Assembly (NCBI RefSeq): GCF_040049215.1
Contig: NZ_JBDZDN010000001.1
Span: forward strand, 2,480,001-2,544,000
Source of the DNA: Mesorhizobium_K sp040049215
GTDB lineage: Bacteria; Pseudomonadota; Alphaproteobacteria; Rhizobiales; Rhizobiaceae
Reading direction: 5' to 3'
Length of the DNA: 64,000 nucleotides
Shown here: one piece after another, positions 25,589 through 34,347 of the stretch
Layout: every line of letters starts with the position of its first letter
Position numbering within the stretch: the stretch's first letter is position 1
Notes under the pieces: model-generated
Told to the model about the DNA's origin: nothing
Database searches by the model: none
What the model saw: only the letters and a program-made list of their open reading frames with translations
Program-made: the position numbers and the translations under genes

Positions 25589-26899
25589 ATGAAGAACAAG
25601 ATGACCGGCCTGGCGCTTGCAGCAGCGTTATCCGTCGGCGCCGTCGGAGTTGCCCCGGCCTTGGCCGAGGATACCCTCAGCCTGCCCAATCTGTCCTACC
25701 GGACTGGGCCATTCGCGGCGACCGGCATCCCGCTGATGAACGGCCAGCGCGACTATATGATGATGATCAACGAGCGCGATGGCGGCGTGAACGGCGTCAA
25801 GCTCGGCTACGAGGAGTGCGAGACCGGCTATTCGACCGAAAAGGGCGTCGAATGCTACGAGAAGACCAAGGCGACCGGCATCGTCACGCAGCCGTGGTCG
25901 ACCGGCATCACGCTGCAGGTCCTGCCGAAATCGAATGTCGACAAGATCCCGATCCTTGCGCCCGGCTACGGCTTCTCGCCGATGGCGGACGGCAAAGTGT
26001 TCAAATGGGCATTCAATCCGCCGGCTTCCTATTGGGACGGCGCCTCCATGATCCTCCGGCACATTTCAGACGGCAATCTCGACAGCCTGAAGGGCAAGAA
26101 GATCGTGCTCCTGCATCTCGACGCGCCCTACGGCAAGGAACCCATCCCGCTCATCCAGTCGCTCGCCGGCAAGCACGGCTTCACCTTCCTGCCGATCCCG
26201 GTTGGCGTGAAGGAGATGCAGAACCAGTCGGCGCAATGGCTGCAGATTCGCCGCGAGAATCCCGACTTCGTGCTGATGTGGGGCTGGGGCGCGATGAATG
26301 CCGGCGCGCTGACCGAGGCGGCGAAGACCAAGTTCCCGATGGAGAAATTCATCGGCATCTGGTGGTCGGGCCATGACGGCGACATGAAGAGCGTCGGCGA
26401 GGCCGGCAAGGGCTACCGGTCGATCTCCTGGAGCGTGCCGGTGTCCGATTCGCCGGCCATGCAGGACATCAAGAAATACGTGCTCGACCCGAAGAAGACC
26501 GAGATCGGCGAAGGCGAGTTCGACTGGGTCTTCTACCAGCGCGGCGTGCTCATCTCCATGTTCTCCGTCGAGGCGATACGGGCCGCGCAGGAGCAGTTCG
26601 GCACCAAGATGGTGAACGCCGAGCAGCTGCGCTGGGGCTTCGAGAACCTGAAGATCGACGAGGCCAAGCTCGACCAGATCGGCATGACGGGCATGGTCGC
26701 TCCCTTCCAGACCTCGTGCGATAACCACACCGGCCACGCCGGCGCATGGATGCTCGAATGGGACGGCGCGAAGTTCGTCAAGGTTTCGGACCTCCTGCAG
26801 GCGGACCAGGCGGAGATCGCCCCCCTGGTCCAGGCCGAAGCCAAAAAATACGCCGAGGCCAACGCGCCGTGGCCGATCAACGAAGAGTGCAAGATGTGA
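25589..26899 (+). CDS. Periplasmic substrate-binding protein of the Liv-type transporter
   Basis: The 436-residue precursor has a Sec signal peptide ('MTGLALAAALSVGAVGVAPALAED', processing after ALA at about residue 24) and a type I periplasmic-binding fold of the leucine-binding class. The mature protein has two Cys pairs ('YEECETGYSTEKGVECYE' and the C-terminal 'NEECKM'), suggesting disulphides. It is larger than classic LivJ (about 345 residues mature). The likely substrate is a carboxylated compound that the coupled ligase activates, which is an inference from the operon. GTGGAGG precedes the ATG. Confidence 0.88.
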   Translation: MKNKMTGLALAAALSVGAVGVAPALAEDTLSLPNLSYRTGPFAATGIPLMNGQRDYMMMINERDGGVNGVKLGYEECETGYSTEKGVECYEKTKATGIVTQPWSTGITLQVLPKSNVDKIPILAPGYGFSPMADGKVFKWAFNPPASYWDGASMILRHISDGNLDSLKGKKIVLLHLDAPYGKEPIPLIQSLAGKHGFTFLPIPVGVKEMQNQSAQWLQIRRENPDFVLMWGWGAMNAGALTEAAKTKFPMEKFIGIWWSGHDGDMKSVGEAGKGYRSISWSVPVSDSPAMQDIKKYVLDPKKTEIGEGEFDWVFYQRGVLISMFSVEAIRAAQEQFGTKMVNAEQLRWGFENLKIDEAKLDQIGMTGMVAPFQTSCDNHTGHAGAWMLEWDGAKFVKVSDLLQADQAEIAPLVQAEAKKYAEANAPWPINEECKM

Positions 26900-26903
26900 T
26901 GAA

Positions 26904-27035
26904 GGCTCTCCTCTCGCCGCTTGCGGGGGAGAGGAGAGCCGGCAGGCAGGTGAGGGGTGGTACGAACGTCGCAAGGTGGCGTCTGCCCCTCATCCGGCCC
27001 TTCGGGCCACCTTCTCCCCGTGAACGGGGAGAAGG
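26904..27035. repeat. REP-like palindromic repeat inside the Liv operon
   Basis: Between the binding-protein stop and the second ATPase lie three hairpins: GGCTCTCCTCTC/GAGAGGAGAGCC (26904-26940, perfect 12 bp), GGCCC-TTC-GGGCC (26996-27008) and CCTTCTCCCCG/CGGGGAGAAGG (27010-27035, perfect 11 bp with a TGAA loop). The wording 'CCCCTCATCC...CTTCTCCCCG' is that of a repeat I recall as abundant in Mesorhizobium-like genomes. It sits where 3' hairpins would protect the binding-protein mRNA. Confidence 0.75.
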
Positions 27036-27057
27036 GGTCGTCCACGCTGGAGCCCGT

Positions 27058-27882
27058 ATGACGAACCCTTCTCCAAACCCAACTTCCATCCTCTCGGTGA
27101 ACAACATCGAGGTGATCTACGACCACGTCATCCTCGTGCTCAAGGGCGTGTCGCTGACCGTGCCGCATGGCGGCATCACCGCCCTGCTGGGAGCCAACGG
27201 CGCGGGCAAGACCACGACGCTGAAAGCCATATCCAACCTTCTGCGCACCGAGCGGGGGGAGGTGACCAAAGGTTCGATCATCTTCGACGGGCAAGAGGTG
27301 CAGGCGCGGTCTCCCGACGATCTGGTCAGGCGCGGATGCATCCAGGTCATGGAGGGGCGCCGCTGCTTCGGCCATCTCTCGGTCGAGGACAATCTGGTTG
27401 CGGGCGCCTTCACCCGGCGCGACGGTAAGGCGGCCATCCGCCGCGAGCTAGAGCTCGTCTACGACTATTTCCCGCGGCTGAAGATCAGGCGGTCGAGCCA
27501 GGCCGGCTATACCTCTGGCGGCGAACAGCAGATGACGGCGATCGGCCGCGCGCTGATGTCGAAGCCGAAAATGATCCTGCTCGACGAACCGTCGATGGGC
27601 CTTGCGCCGCAACTGGTGGAGGAAATCTTCGGCATCGTGGAAAAGCTCAACCGGGAGCAGGGCGTCTCCTTCCTGCTTGCCGAGCAGAACACCAACATCG
27701 CGCTTCGCTTCGCCAAATACGGATACATCCTAGAATCGGGCCGCGTCGTGCTCGACGGCGAGGCCAGCGCGCTGCGCGAGAACGAGGACGTCAAGGAATT
27801 CTATCTCGGCATCGCCGGCGATGGGCGAAAATCGTTCAGGGATGTCAAGCACTACAAGCGACGCAAGCGCTGGCTGGCTTAG
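27058..27882 (+). CDS. Liv-type ABC transporter ATPase (LivF-like)
   Basis: The 274-residue ATPase has Walker A 'GANGAGKTT', a TSGGEQQ signature, Walker B 'ILLDEPSMGL' and the switch region 'LLAEQNTN', all typical of LivF. It completes the transporter with the LivG-like protein. The C-terminal 30 residues are basic and longer than usual ('DVKHYKRRKRWLA'). I chose ATG 27058, after the repeat; longer frames upstream run through the repeat and are not credible. Confidence 0.9.
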   Translation: MTNPSPNPTSILSVNNIEVIYDHVILVLKGVSLTVPHGGITALLGANGAGKTTTLKAISNLLRTERGEVTKGSIIFDGQEVQARSPDDLVRRGCIQVMEGRRCFGHLSVEDNLVAGAFTRRDGKAAIRRELELVYDYFPRLKIRRSSQAGYTSGGEQQMTAIGRALMSKPKMILLDEPSMGLAPQLVEEIFGIVEKLNREQGVSFLLAEQNTNIALRFAKYGYILESGRVVLDGEASALRENEDVKEFYLGIAGDGRKSFRDVKHYKRRKRWLA

Positions 27883-27986
27883 CTTTCCAGATTAACACAC
27901 TTGTCGCAGCCCCAGTGGCAATCCTGCCATTGCCCTTGGCGCGGCTTTTCGATATGTGCGCTGAAGAGCTATCCGGAGGGATCTAC

Positions 27987-28214
27987 ATGGCCGACCACTC
28001 GCCGACCGGACCCGTCGAAACGGGCGCGCAGATGGACTACCCCGAGCATGAAAAGACCTATGCGGGCTTCATAACGCTCGCGAAATACGGCTCGCTGTTC
28101 TGCGGAGCGTTGCTGGCGGCCATGGCTTTCGGCTTCTTCACCACCGCCGGTTTCTTCTCCTCGACGATCCTCCTCATCCTGATCTGCGCGGTAGGCTGGT
28201 TCATCCTGCGCTAG
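27987..28214 (+). CDS. aa3-type cytochrome c oxidase subunit IV
   Basis: The 75-residue protein has a short hydrophilic N-terminus with 'DYPEHEKTYAGFI' and a hydrophobic C-terminal half, the pattern of the small alphaproteobacterial subunit IV of aa3 oxidases. It would bind the terminal oxidase in the inner membrane. CCGGAGGG precedes the ATG. No other oxidase subunit is present; this gene is often found alone before the transhydrogenase genes in Rhizobiales, as here. Confidence 0.85.
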   Translation: MADHSPTGPVETGAQMDYPEHEKTYAGFITLAKYGSLFCGALLAAMAFGFFTTAGFFSSTILLILICAVGWFILR

Positions 28215-28295
28215 AGACCAGGTTTCCAAACATCCCGCGGGCGAGCTTTGGCCGCGGCTTAACGTTGGGTAAGGTTCCGGCCGAAAGGATCCGCG

Positions 28296-29567
28296 GTGGG
28301 ACAGACAGTCTTCGTACCGAAAGAGATTGAAGCGGGAGAGCCGCGCGTCGGCGCTTCGCCGGACACGGTGAAACGGCTTGTTGGGCTCGGCTTCGAAATT
28401 ATCGTCGAGGCCGGCGCGGGCCTGGGGTCGCGCATCACCGACGACGAGTTCGCCAAGGCAGGGGCTGCGATCGGCAAGGCGTCCGATGCCGGTCGCGCCG
28501 ATCTGGTGCTCAAGGTCAGGCGTCCGACCGAGGCCGAGCTGAAGGGCTACAAGAGCGGCGCAGCGGTCATCGCGACGATGGACCCTTATGGCAACGATGC
28601 CGCCGTGGCTGCGATGGCGCGGGCAGGGGTAACGGCCTTCGCGATGGAATTCATGCCGCGCATCAGCCGAGCGCAGGTGATGGACGTGCTGTCCTCGCAG
28701 GCGAACCTCGCGGGCTACCAGGCGGTGATCGACGCGGCGGCCGAATACGACCGCGCGCTGCCGATGATGATGACGGCGGCAGGCACGGTGCCGGCAGCCA
28801 AAGTGTTCATCATGGGCGTCGGCGTCGCCGGCCTGCAAGCGATCGCCACGGCGCGGCGCATGGGCGCGGTGGTTACCGCCACCGACGTGCGCCCGGCGGC
28901 CAAGGAGCAGGTCGCCTCGCTCGGCGCGAAATTCCTGGCGGTCGAGGACGAGGAGTTCAAGGCGGCCGAGACCGCCGGCGGCTACGCCAAGGAGATGTCG
29001 AAAGAATATCAGGCCAAGCAGGCGGCGCTGACGGCCGAGCACATAGCCAAGCAGGATATCGTCATCACGACCGCGCTGATCCCCGGTCGTCCGGCGCCGA
29101 AGCTGGTGTCGGCTGCCATGGTGGCCTCGATGAAGCCCGGCTCGGTGCTGGTCGACCTTGCGGTGGAGCGCGGCGGCAATGTCGAGGGCGCGCAAGCCGG
29201 CAAGGTGGTGACGACGGCGAACGGCGTGAAGATCGTCGGCCATCTCAACGTACCCGGCCGCGTCGCGGCAAGCGCCTCGCTGCTCTACGCCAAGAACCTC
29301 TACGCCTTTCTGGAGACGATGGTCGACAAGACCACGAAAGTTCTGGCGATCAATCGCGATGACGAACTGGTCAAGGCGACCATGCTGACCGACGCTGGCC
29401 GCGTCGTGCATCCGGCGTTTGCCAAGGCAGTGGCGCTGGGAGCACCTGTCGTCGAGCCCGCTGCGATCCCCGCGACGACGCTGGTGGCCGAAGCTGAAGC
29501 CGCGCCGGAAAAGCCGGCCAAGAAGTCGGGGCCAAAGAAGCCTGGAACGGCGAAGGGGAGCGTGTGA
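28296..29567 (+). CDS. pntAA: NAD(P) transhydrogenase alpha-1 subunit (NAD-binding)
   Basis: The 423-residue protein has the AlaDh/PNT N-terminal and NAD-binding regions; 'VFIMGVGVAGLQAIATARRMGA' carries the GxGxxG-type nucleotide motif (about 170-191). It forms domain I of the proton-pumping enzyme that makes NADPH from NADH. The C-terminal tail is Lys/Pro/Ala-rich. The start is a GTG at 28296 with AAAGGA upstream. Its TGA overlaps the next ATG by one base, so the three pnt genes form one unit. Confidence 0.92.
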   Translation: MGQTVFVPKEIEAGEPRVGASPDTVKRLVGLGFEIIVEAGAGLGSRITDDEFAKAGAAIGKASDAGRADLVLKVRRPTEAELKGYKSGAAVIATMDPYGNDAAVAAMARAGVTAFAMEFMPRISRAQVMDVLSSQANLAGYQAVIDAAAEYDRALPMMMTAAGTVPAAKVFIMGVGVAGLQAIATARRMGAVVTATDVRPAAKEQVASLGAKFLAVEDEEFKAAETAGGYAKEMSKEYQAKQAALTAEHIAKQDIVITTALIPGRPAPKLVSAAMVASMKPGSVLVDLAVERGGNVEGAQAGKVVTTANGVKIVGHLNVPGRVAASASLLYAKNLYAFLETMVDKTTKVLAINRDDELVKATMLTDAGRVVHPAFAKAVALGAPVVEPAAIPATTLVAEAEAAPEKPAKKSGPKKPGTAKGSV

Positions 29568-29995
29568 TGGAACAGACCGCCCTTGAAAAGGCTCTCGACC
29601 AGCTCGAACAGGCGGCAGCCGCCATTCGTCTCGGCGTGCAGGAAATGGCCGATTCGCCTGGCGGCGCCGGCGGAATCGCCGACGCCGTGCATGCGGCTTC
29701 CGGCGGGGTCATCGACCCCTTCGTCTTCCGTTTCGCCATCTTCGTCCTGGCAATCTTCGTCGGCTATTACGTCGTCTGGTCGGTGACGCCGGCGCTGCAC
29801 ACGCCGCTGATGGCCGTCACCAACGCCATCTCCTCGGTCATCGTGGTCGGCGCGCTGCTGGCGGTCGGCATCTCGGCCTCGGGGCTCGCCACTGGCTTCG
29901 GCTTCGTCGCGCTGGTGCTCGTGTCGGTCAACATCTTCGGCGGCTTCCTGGTCACCCAGCGCATGCTGGCGATGTACAAGAAGAAGGAGAAGTGA
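29567..29995 (+). CDS. pntAB: NAD(P) transhydrogenase alpha-2 subunit (membrane)
   Basis: This 142-residue product has an N-terminal amphipathic part and three to four hydrophobic helices, the membrane part of the alpha chain that is separate in three-gene transhydrogenases. It begins within the stop of the preceding gene, with GGGGAG upstream. It joins PntB to form the proton channel (domain II). Confidence 0.9.
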   Translation: MEQTALEKALDQLEQAAAAIRLGVQEMADSPGGAGGIADAVHAASGGVIDPFVFRFAIFVLAIFVGYYVVWSVTPALHTPLMAVTNAISSVIVVGALLAVGISASGLATGFGFVALVLVSVNIFGGFLVTQRMLAMYKKKEK

Positions 29996-29996
29996 C

Positions 29997-31394
29997 GTGA
30001 ACGCCAACGTCGCCTCTTTCCTCTATCTCGTGTCCGGCGTGCTGTTCATCATGGCGCTGCGCGGCCTGTCGCATCCGACAACCAGCCGACAGGGCAATCT
30101 CTACGGCATGGTCGGCATGGGCATCGCCATCGCCACGACGCTGGCGCTCGCCACCCCGACCGCGACGGGCTTCGGGCTGATCGTGCTCGGGCTTGTCATC
30201 GGCGGCTCGGTCGGCGCCGTGACCGCGCGGCGCATTGCCATGACTTCGATGCCGCAGCTTGTCGCCGCGTTCCACAGCCTCGTCGGCCTTGCCGCAGTCA
30301 TGGTGGCGGCAGCCGCCATGTATGCGCCGGAAAGCTTCGGCATAGGCACGGTCTCAGACATTCACAGCCAGGCTCTGATCGAGATGAGCCTTGGTGTCGC
30401 CATCGGCGCGATCACCTTCACGGGCTCGGTCATCGCCTTCCTGAAGCTTGACGGCCGCATGTCGGGCAAGCCGATCATGCTGCCGGGCCGTCATGTCATC
30501 AACGCGGCGCTCGGCATCGCGCTCGTCGTGCTGATCGTGCTTCTGGTCACGACCGAGAGCTTCACTATGTTCTGGCTGATCGTGGCGGTTTCGCTGGCGC
30601 TTGGCATCCTGCTGATCGTGCCGATCGGCGGTGCGGACATGCCGGTCGTCGTGTCGATGCTCAACTCCTACTCTGGCTGGGCGGCGGCCGCGCTCGGATT
30701 CACGCTCGGCAACCTGGCGCTGATCATCACTGGCGCGCTGGTCGGCTCGTCGGGCGCGATCCTAAGCTACATCATGTGCAAGGGCATGAACCGGAGCTTC
30801 ATCTCGGTCATCCTTGGCGGCTTCGGCGGCGAGACGGCGGCGGCGGTCGACGACGGCGTCCAGCGCACGGTCAAGCAGGGCTCGGCCGACGATGCGGCCT
30901 ATCTGATGATGAACGCGCAGAAGGTCATTATCGTGCCGGGCTACGGCATGGCGGTCGCGCAGGCGCAGCACGCGTTGCGCGAAATGGCCGACAAGCTGAA
31001 GGCGCACGGCGTCGAGGTGAAATACGCCATCCATCCGGTGGCCGGCCGCATGCCCGGCCACATGAACGTGCTCTTGGCCGAAGCCAACGTGCCTTATGAC
31101 GAGGTGTTCGAACTCGAGGACATCAACTCGGAATTCGCGCAGGCCGACGTCGCCTATGTCATCGGCGCCAACGACGTCACCAATCCGTCGGCGCGGGATG
31201 ACAAGAGCTCACCCATCTACGGCATGCCGATCCTCGACGTCGACAAGGCGCGCACCTGTCTCTTCGTCAAACGCTCGCTCGGTTCGGGCTATGCTGGCAT
31301 CGACAATACGCTGTTCTACAAGGACGGCACCATGATGCTGCTCGGCGACGCCAAGAAGATGACCGAGGAAATCGTCAAGGCGATGGATCATTGA
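29997..31394 (+). CDS. pntB: NAD(P) transhydrogenase beta subunit
   Basis: The 465-residue protein has about eight or nine membrane helices in the first 270 residues and a cytoplasmic NADP-binding domain III ending 'TEEIVKAMDH'; 'VPGYGMAVAQAQHALREMA' is the usual GYGxAVxxAQ motif. It completes the enzyme that uses proton entry to reduce NADP. The GTG at 29997 is preceded by AAGGAGAAG. Its last 33 codons are partly duplicated downstream at 31964-32062. Confidence 0.92.
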   Translation: MNANVASFLYLVSGVLFIMALRGLSHPTTSRQGNLYGMVGMGIAIATTLALATPTATGFGLIVLGLVIGGSVGAVTARRIAMTSMPQLVAAFHSLVGLAAVMVAAAAMYAPESFGIGTVSDIHSQALIEMSLGVAIGAITFTGSVIAFLKLDGRMSGKPIMLPGRHVINAALGIALVVLIVLLVTTESFTMFWLIVAVSLALGILLIVPIGGADMPVVVSMLNSYSGWAAAALGFTLGNLALIITGALVGSSGAILSYIMCKGMNRSFISVILGGFGGETAAAVDDGVQRTVKQGSADDAAYLMMNAQKVIIVPGYGMAVAQAQHALREMADKLKAHGVEVKYAIHPVAGRMPGHMNVLLAEANVPYDEVFELEDINSEFAQADVAYVIGANDVTNPSARDDKSSPIYGMPILDVDKARTCLFVKRSLGSGYAGIDNTLFYKDGTMMLLGDAKKMTEEIVKAMDH

Positions 31395-31420
31395 TCGCAT
31401 AGTTCGATTGAGACGAGGGA

Positions 31421-31443
31421 AAGCCCGGCCCCGCGCCGGGCTT
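31421..31443 (+). terminator. Terminator after pntB
   Basis: AAGCCCGGC and GCCGGGCTT form a 9-bp GC-rich stem with a 5-base loop, 26 bases after the pntB stop. A short GCTGTTT follows. It should end the pnt transcript before the GNAT gene. Confidence 0.75.
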
Positions 31444-31481
31444 GCTGTTTGAGGGGCGATCACGCGGCTATGGAGGCTATC

Positions 31482-31958
31482 ATGACGCCCACAATCCGGC
31501 CGTTCGAGGCAACCGATCGCGAGGCTGCGGTCGAACTCTTTCTGCAGCTCAACCGGCACGAATTCGCGATCACCGGCGACCGCCGCACCGATCGCGGGGG
31601 CGCGGAATTCTGCGTCGAGGACATGATCCAGGCTGTCGGACAGGGTGCAGTGGCGCTCGTCGCCGAAATCGCGGGCTCGGTCGTCGGCTTGCTGGTCTGG
31701 GCCGCCTGTGACGAGGAAGCTTATATGGCCGAAGCGGTCAGGCGCCACGGCAGCGTTCAGGACATCGTGATTTCCGAGGCCCACCGCGGCCAGGGCATCG
31801 GCCAGGCCTTGCTTGCTGAGGCAGAGCGGCTGACCCGCGAGGCCGGCATGAGGCGGCTGAAACTCACCGTGCTGTCCGGGAACGATGTCGCCGTAGATGC
31901 CTATGGCCGCTTCGGCTTTCGCGACTATGCCCGGGTCATGATCAAGGATTTCGACTGA
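31482..31958 (+). CDS. GNAT-family N-acetyltransferase
   Basis: The 158-residue protein has the GNAT core: 'QDIVISEAHRGQGIGQALL' gives the beta-4 strand and the acetyl-CoA pyrophosphate loop RGQGIG (about 102-107), and 'AVDAYGRFGFRDY' the C-terminal strand. Target unknown; it could acetylate an amino compound or protein. I chose ATG 31482 with GGAGG upstream. It lies between the real end of pntB and a decayed copy of that end, so it is the only intact gene in a duplicated segment. Confidence 0.82.
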   Translation: MTPTIRPFEATDREAAVELFLQLNRHEFAITGDRRTDRGGAEFCVEDMIQAVGQGAVALVAEIAGSVVGLLVWAACDEEAYMAEAVRRHGSVQDIVISEAHRGQGIGQALLAEAERLTREAGMRRLKLTVLSGNDVAVDAYGRFGFRDYARVMIKDFD

Positions 31959-31963
31959 GCAGA

Positions 31964-32062
31964 GTCGCCGACAACACCCCCTTCTACCAGGAAGGCACCA
32001 TGACGCTGCTCGACGGTGCCAAGAATATGACCGAAGAGATAGTCAAGGCCATGGATCACTGA
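31964..32062 (+). pseudogene. Decayed 3' end of a second pntB
   Basis: The 33 codons before TGA 32060-32062 read DNTPFYQEGTMTLLDG and onward to TEEIVKAMDH, matching the last 33 codons of the intact pntB (31296-31394). By hand count 80 of 99 bases and 23 of 32 residues agree, with many changes silent. There is no start, no upstream pntB sequence and no room for one, since the GNAT gene ends five bases earlier. It is a remnant of a paralogue or an old partial duplication. Confidence 0.85.
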
Positions 32063-32217
32063 GCGGGCAGGAAGACGCCCGAGAGATCACCGCTCCCCTT
32101 CCAATCCCGATCTGTGCGGGATGCACATGCGGTGCGCGCTCCTGTATGACCGCCGGGGCTTTTTCATTGGCGCGCACTGGCATAGACTTCCGCCACGTCA
32201 ATGGAGCGAGCCGACCG

Positions 32218-33678
32218 ATGAGCGACGCGGCTGGCAGGAACGGTGCCGGAGAACGGAATCCCGCCGCCGGCGGCAAAGCCGGGCAGAGCCGCGAGGCGCG
32301 CAGAAAACAGGCCGTCGTCGTCGTCCACGGCATGGGCGAGCAGCGCCCGATGTCGACGCTGCGCGGCTTCGTCGAGGCGGTATGGACGCAGGACCCCGAA
32401 ATCAGGGAGAAAGCCGGGCACGCGAACGCCAACAAGACGTGGATCACGCCGGACAAACGCGCCGGCTCGCATGAACTGCGCCGCATCACCACGCCCTATG
32501 TCGGCGGCATCGGCACCGACTTCTACGAACTCTACTGGGCCGATGTAACCCGGGCTACGACCCGCTCGCGGCTCGTTGCCTGGGTGTTGGAACTGCTCTG
32601 GCGCAAGCCGGGCGAGATTCCCCCGGATGCCCGGCTCCTCTACCGTGCAACTGCCGTCATCACCGCGCTGTTTGCGATCGTAGCGCTTCTCGTAGCCCTC
32701 AGTGCACTTTACAACCCGATGCTGGCCGCCCTCATCACGGCTGTCGGCGGCGTGCTGTTCTGGTTTCTCGACCGGTTCGTCGTGCCCTACTTCGGTGACG
32801 TTGCGACCTACGTGCAGGCGACACCGACCACGGTCGCACAGCGTGCGGAGGTGCGGGAGCGGGGGCTCAAGCTGCTGACGGCGCTTGCAGACGACCGGCG
32901 CTATGACCGGATCGTTCTCGTCGGTCACAGCCTCGGCTCCATCGTCGCCTACGATCTGCTGCAGATACTCTGGGCCGAGCGCCGTCCGGCGAACATCGAG
33001 TGGAAGGCCCATCGCGCGATCTTCCGGGCCATTCACGCGGTGGAGAAGTTTGCGGTCCTGCCCGGCGAGGAGGCTTCGGCCGGGCTCGCCGGCGGCAGCC
33101 TTGAAAAGCTACGCGAGGCTCAGTGGAGGCTCCACCAGGAGATCCGCAACCCCGACGCACTGCCGGGCAAGGGCTGGAAGATCAGTGATTTCGTCACCCT
33201 CGGGAGCCCGCTGACGCATGCCGAGTTCCTCGTCACACACAATATGCGGGACTGGCGCCGCGGTGCGATGGAGCGGCTGTTCGCCCTTTGCCCGCCGCTG
33301 TCGGACCAGAACACGAAACGGCGGCTTCTCTACGAGCAGGGGCGAAACCCGAAAAGCGGGGTCCAGCAGTATGCGCTGCACCACGGCGCCTGTTTCGCGG
33401 CCACCCGCTGGACCAACCTCTACGACCTCGGCAACCTGCTCTCGACCGGCGACCCGATCTCCGGCGCCATGGCGGAGAATTTCGGTGAAGGCGTCGAAAA
33501 TGTCCGGGTGCAACTGGAGGGCAGGCTCGGCCGCGTGTTCACGCATACGCTCTACTGGTCGCTTGCGGCCAAGGGCGTCGAGGTGGGCGCGGCAACCGTC
33601 CCTCCACGCAGCCATATCGAGGCGCTGCGCGACGCCATCGACCTCCGCCGCGAGCTGGAGCCTCCCGACCAACACTGA
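32218..33678 (+). CDS. Lipase-like alpha/beta-hydrolase with two membrane segments
   Basis: The 486-residue protein shows 'VVVVHGMGEQRP' (about 36-47, oxyanion area) and the nucleophile elbow GHSLG (about 237-241) of serine lipases/esterases. Between them are two adjacent hydrophobic helices (about 145-188), which would anchor it in the inner membrane with the catalytic part cytoplasmic. The C-terminal half contains a 'SDFVTLGSPLTH' motif also seen in PGAP1/lipase-type proteins. The substrate is unknown. I chose ATG 32218; an upstream ATG at 32146 would add 24 residues. No coupled neighbour on the same strand. Confidence 0.72.
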   Translation: MSDAAGRNGAGERNPAAGGKAGQSREARRKQAVVVVHGMGEQRPMSTLRGFVEAVWTQDPEIREKAGHANANKTWITPDKRAGSHELRRITTPYVGGIGTDFYELYWADVTRATTRSRLVAWVLELLWRKPGEIPPDARLLYRATAVITALFAIVALLVALSALYNPMLAALITAVGGVLFWFLDRFVVPYFGDVATYVQATPTTVAQRAEVRERGLKLLTALADDRRYDRIVLVGHSLGSIVAYDLLQILWAERRPANIEWKAHRAIFRAIHAVEKFAVLPGEEASAGLAGGSLEKLREAQWRLHQEIRNPDALPGKGWKISDFVTLGSPLTHAEFLVTHNMRDWRRGAMERLFALCPPLSDQNTKRRLLYEQGRNPKSGVQQYALHHGACFAATRWTNLYDLGNLLSTGDPISGAMAENFGEGVENVRVQLEGRLGRVFTHTLYWSLAAKGVEVGAATVPPRSHIEALRDAIDLRRELEPPDQH

Positions 33679-33763
33679 CCCGTGATGCTTTGGCGCAGCC
33701 GGCAACGACGACATGCGTTGGCGCCGCTGCGGTTGATCAGGCTTCCGCCCGGTTCAATGGACG

Positions 33764-34249
33764 TCAGCCGGCAGCCGACCGCAGCTTGAGTTCGGCGATG
33801 CCGATGGCCAGGTTGACGCCGGTCTGCGCCTGCACGCTCAACGGCTGCAGCGAGAAGGTACGGTTCGAGCCGCCGACCAGGACGTTCGCGCCGGCGCCGA
33901 TCGCCGCGGAAGCTTCGGCACTCGCGCCGACATAGTCTCCTGCCAGCGCGCCCGGAGCGTAAAGGTCGGCGTTCGGCGCAATCACTGCCCAGGTGATGAG
34001 GGTCTGGCCGGTCACACCAATGTCCAACCCGATCTTGTTGATCGTGCCGTGGTAGTTTTCCGAACCAAGGTTCTTGTCGGCCGGCCTGTAGGTGCACAGA
34101 ACGTCCTTGGTGGAGCCGATGATGAAACCGGCGCCACCCTCGACTTTGCAGTCGAGAACACCCAGTTCCATGCCCTTGGTCTGGGAATTGGCCGCAGGGA
34201 TGGCGGCAAGCAACGCCGTGGATGCAGCAGCGATAAGCAGATATTTCAT
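33764..34249 (-). CDS. DUF992 secreted protein, copy 1
   Basis: The 161-residue precursor has a signal peptide (MKYLLIAAASTALLAAIPAA) and a DUF992 body: 'GVLDCKVEGGAGFIIGSTKDVLCTY', 'GLDIGVTGQ', and a C-terminal 'SLQPLSVQAQTGVNLA'. DUF992 proteins are periplasmic or outer-surface beta-rich proteins of unknown role in alphaproteobacteria. GGAGGT lies seven bases before the ATG. A second homologue follows directly upstream on the same strand (34348-34836). Confidence 0.88.
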   Translation of the reverse strand: MKYLLIAAASTALLAAIPAANSQTKGMELGVLDCKVEGGAGFIIGSTKDVLCTYRPADKNLGSENYHGTINKIGLDIGVTGQTLITWAVIAPNADLYAPGALAGDYVGASAEASAAIGAGANVLVGGSNRTFSLQPLSVQAQTGVNLAIGIAELKLRSAAG

Positions 34250-34347
34250 GTCGGACCTCCTGGAAGCTTTCGCCGACAACTGTCGACGTGGCTCCAAGGT
34301 TCCCACGCGCCTGGCCGTCTCGGCCGGCTGCGCGGCCGGGCCGACCG

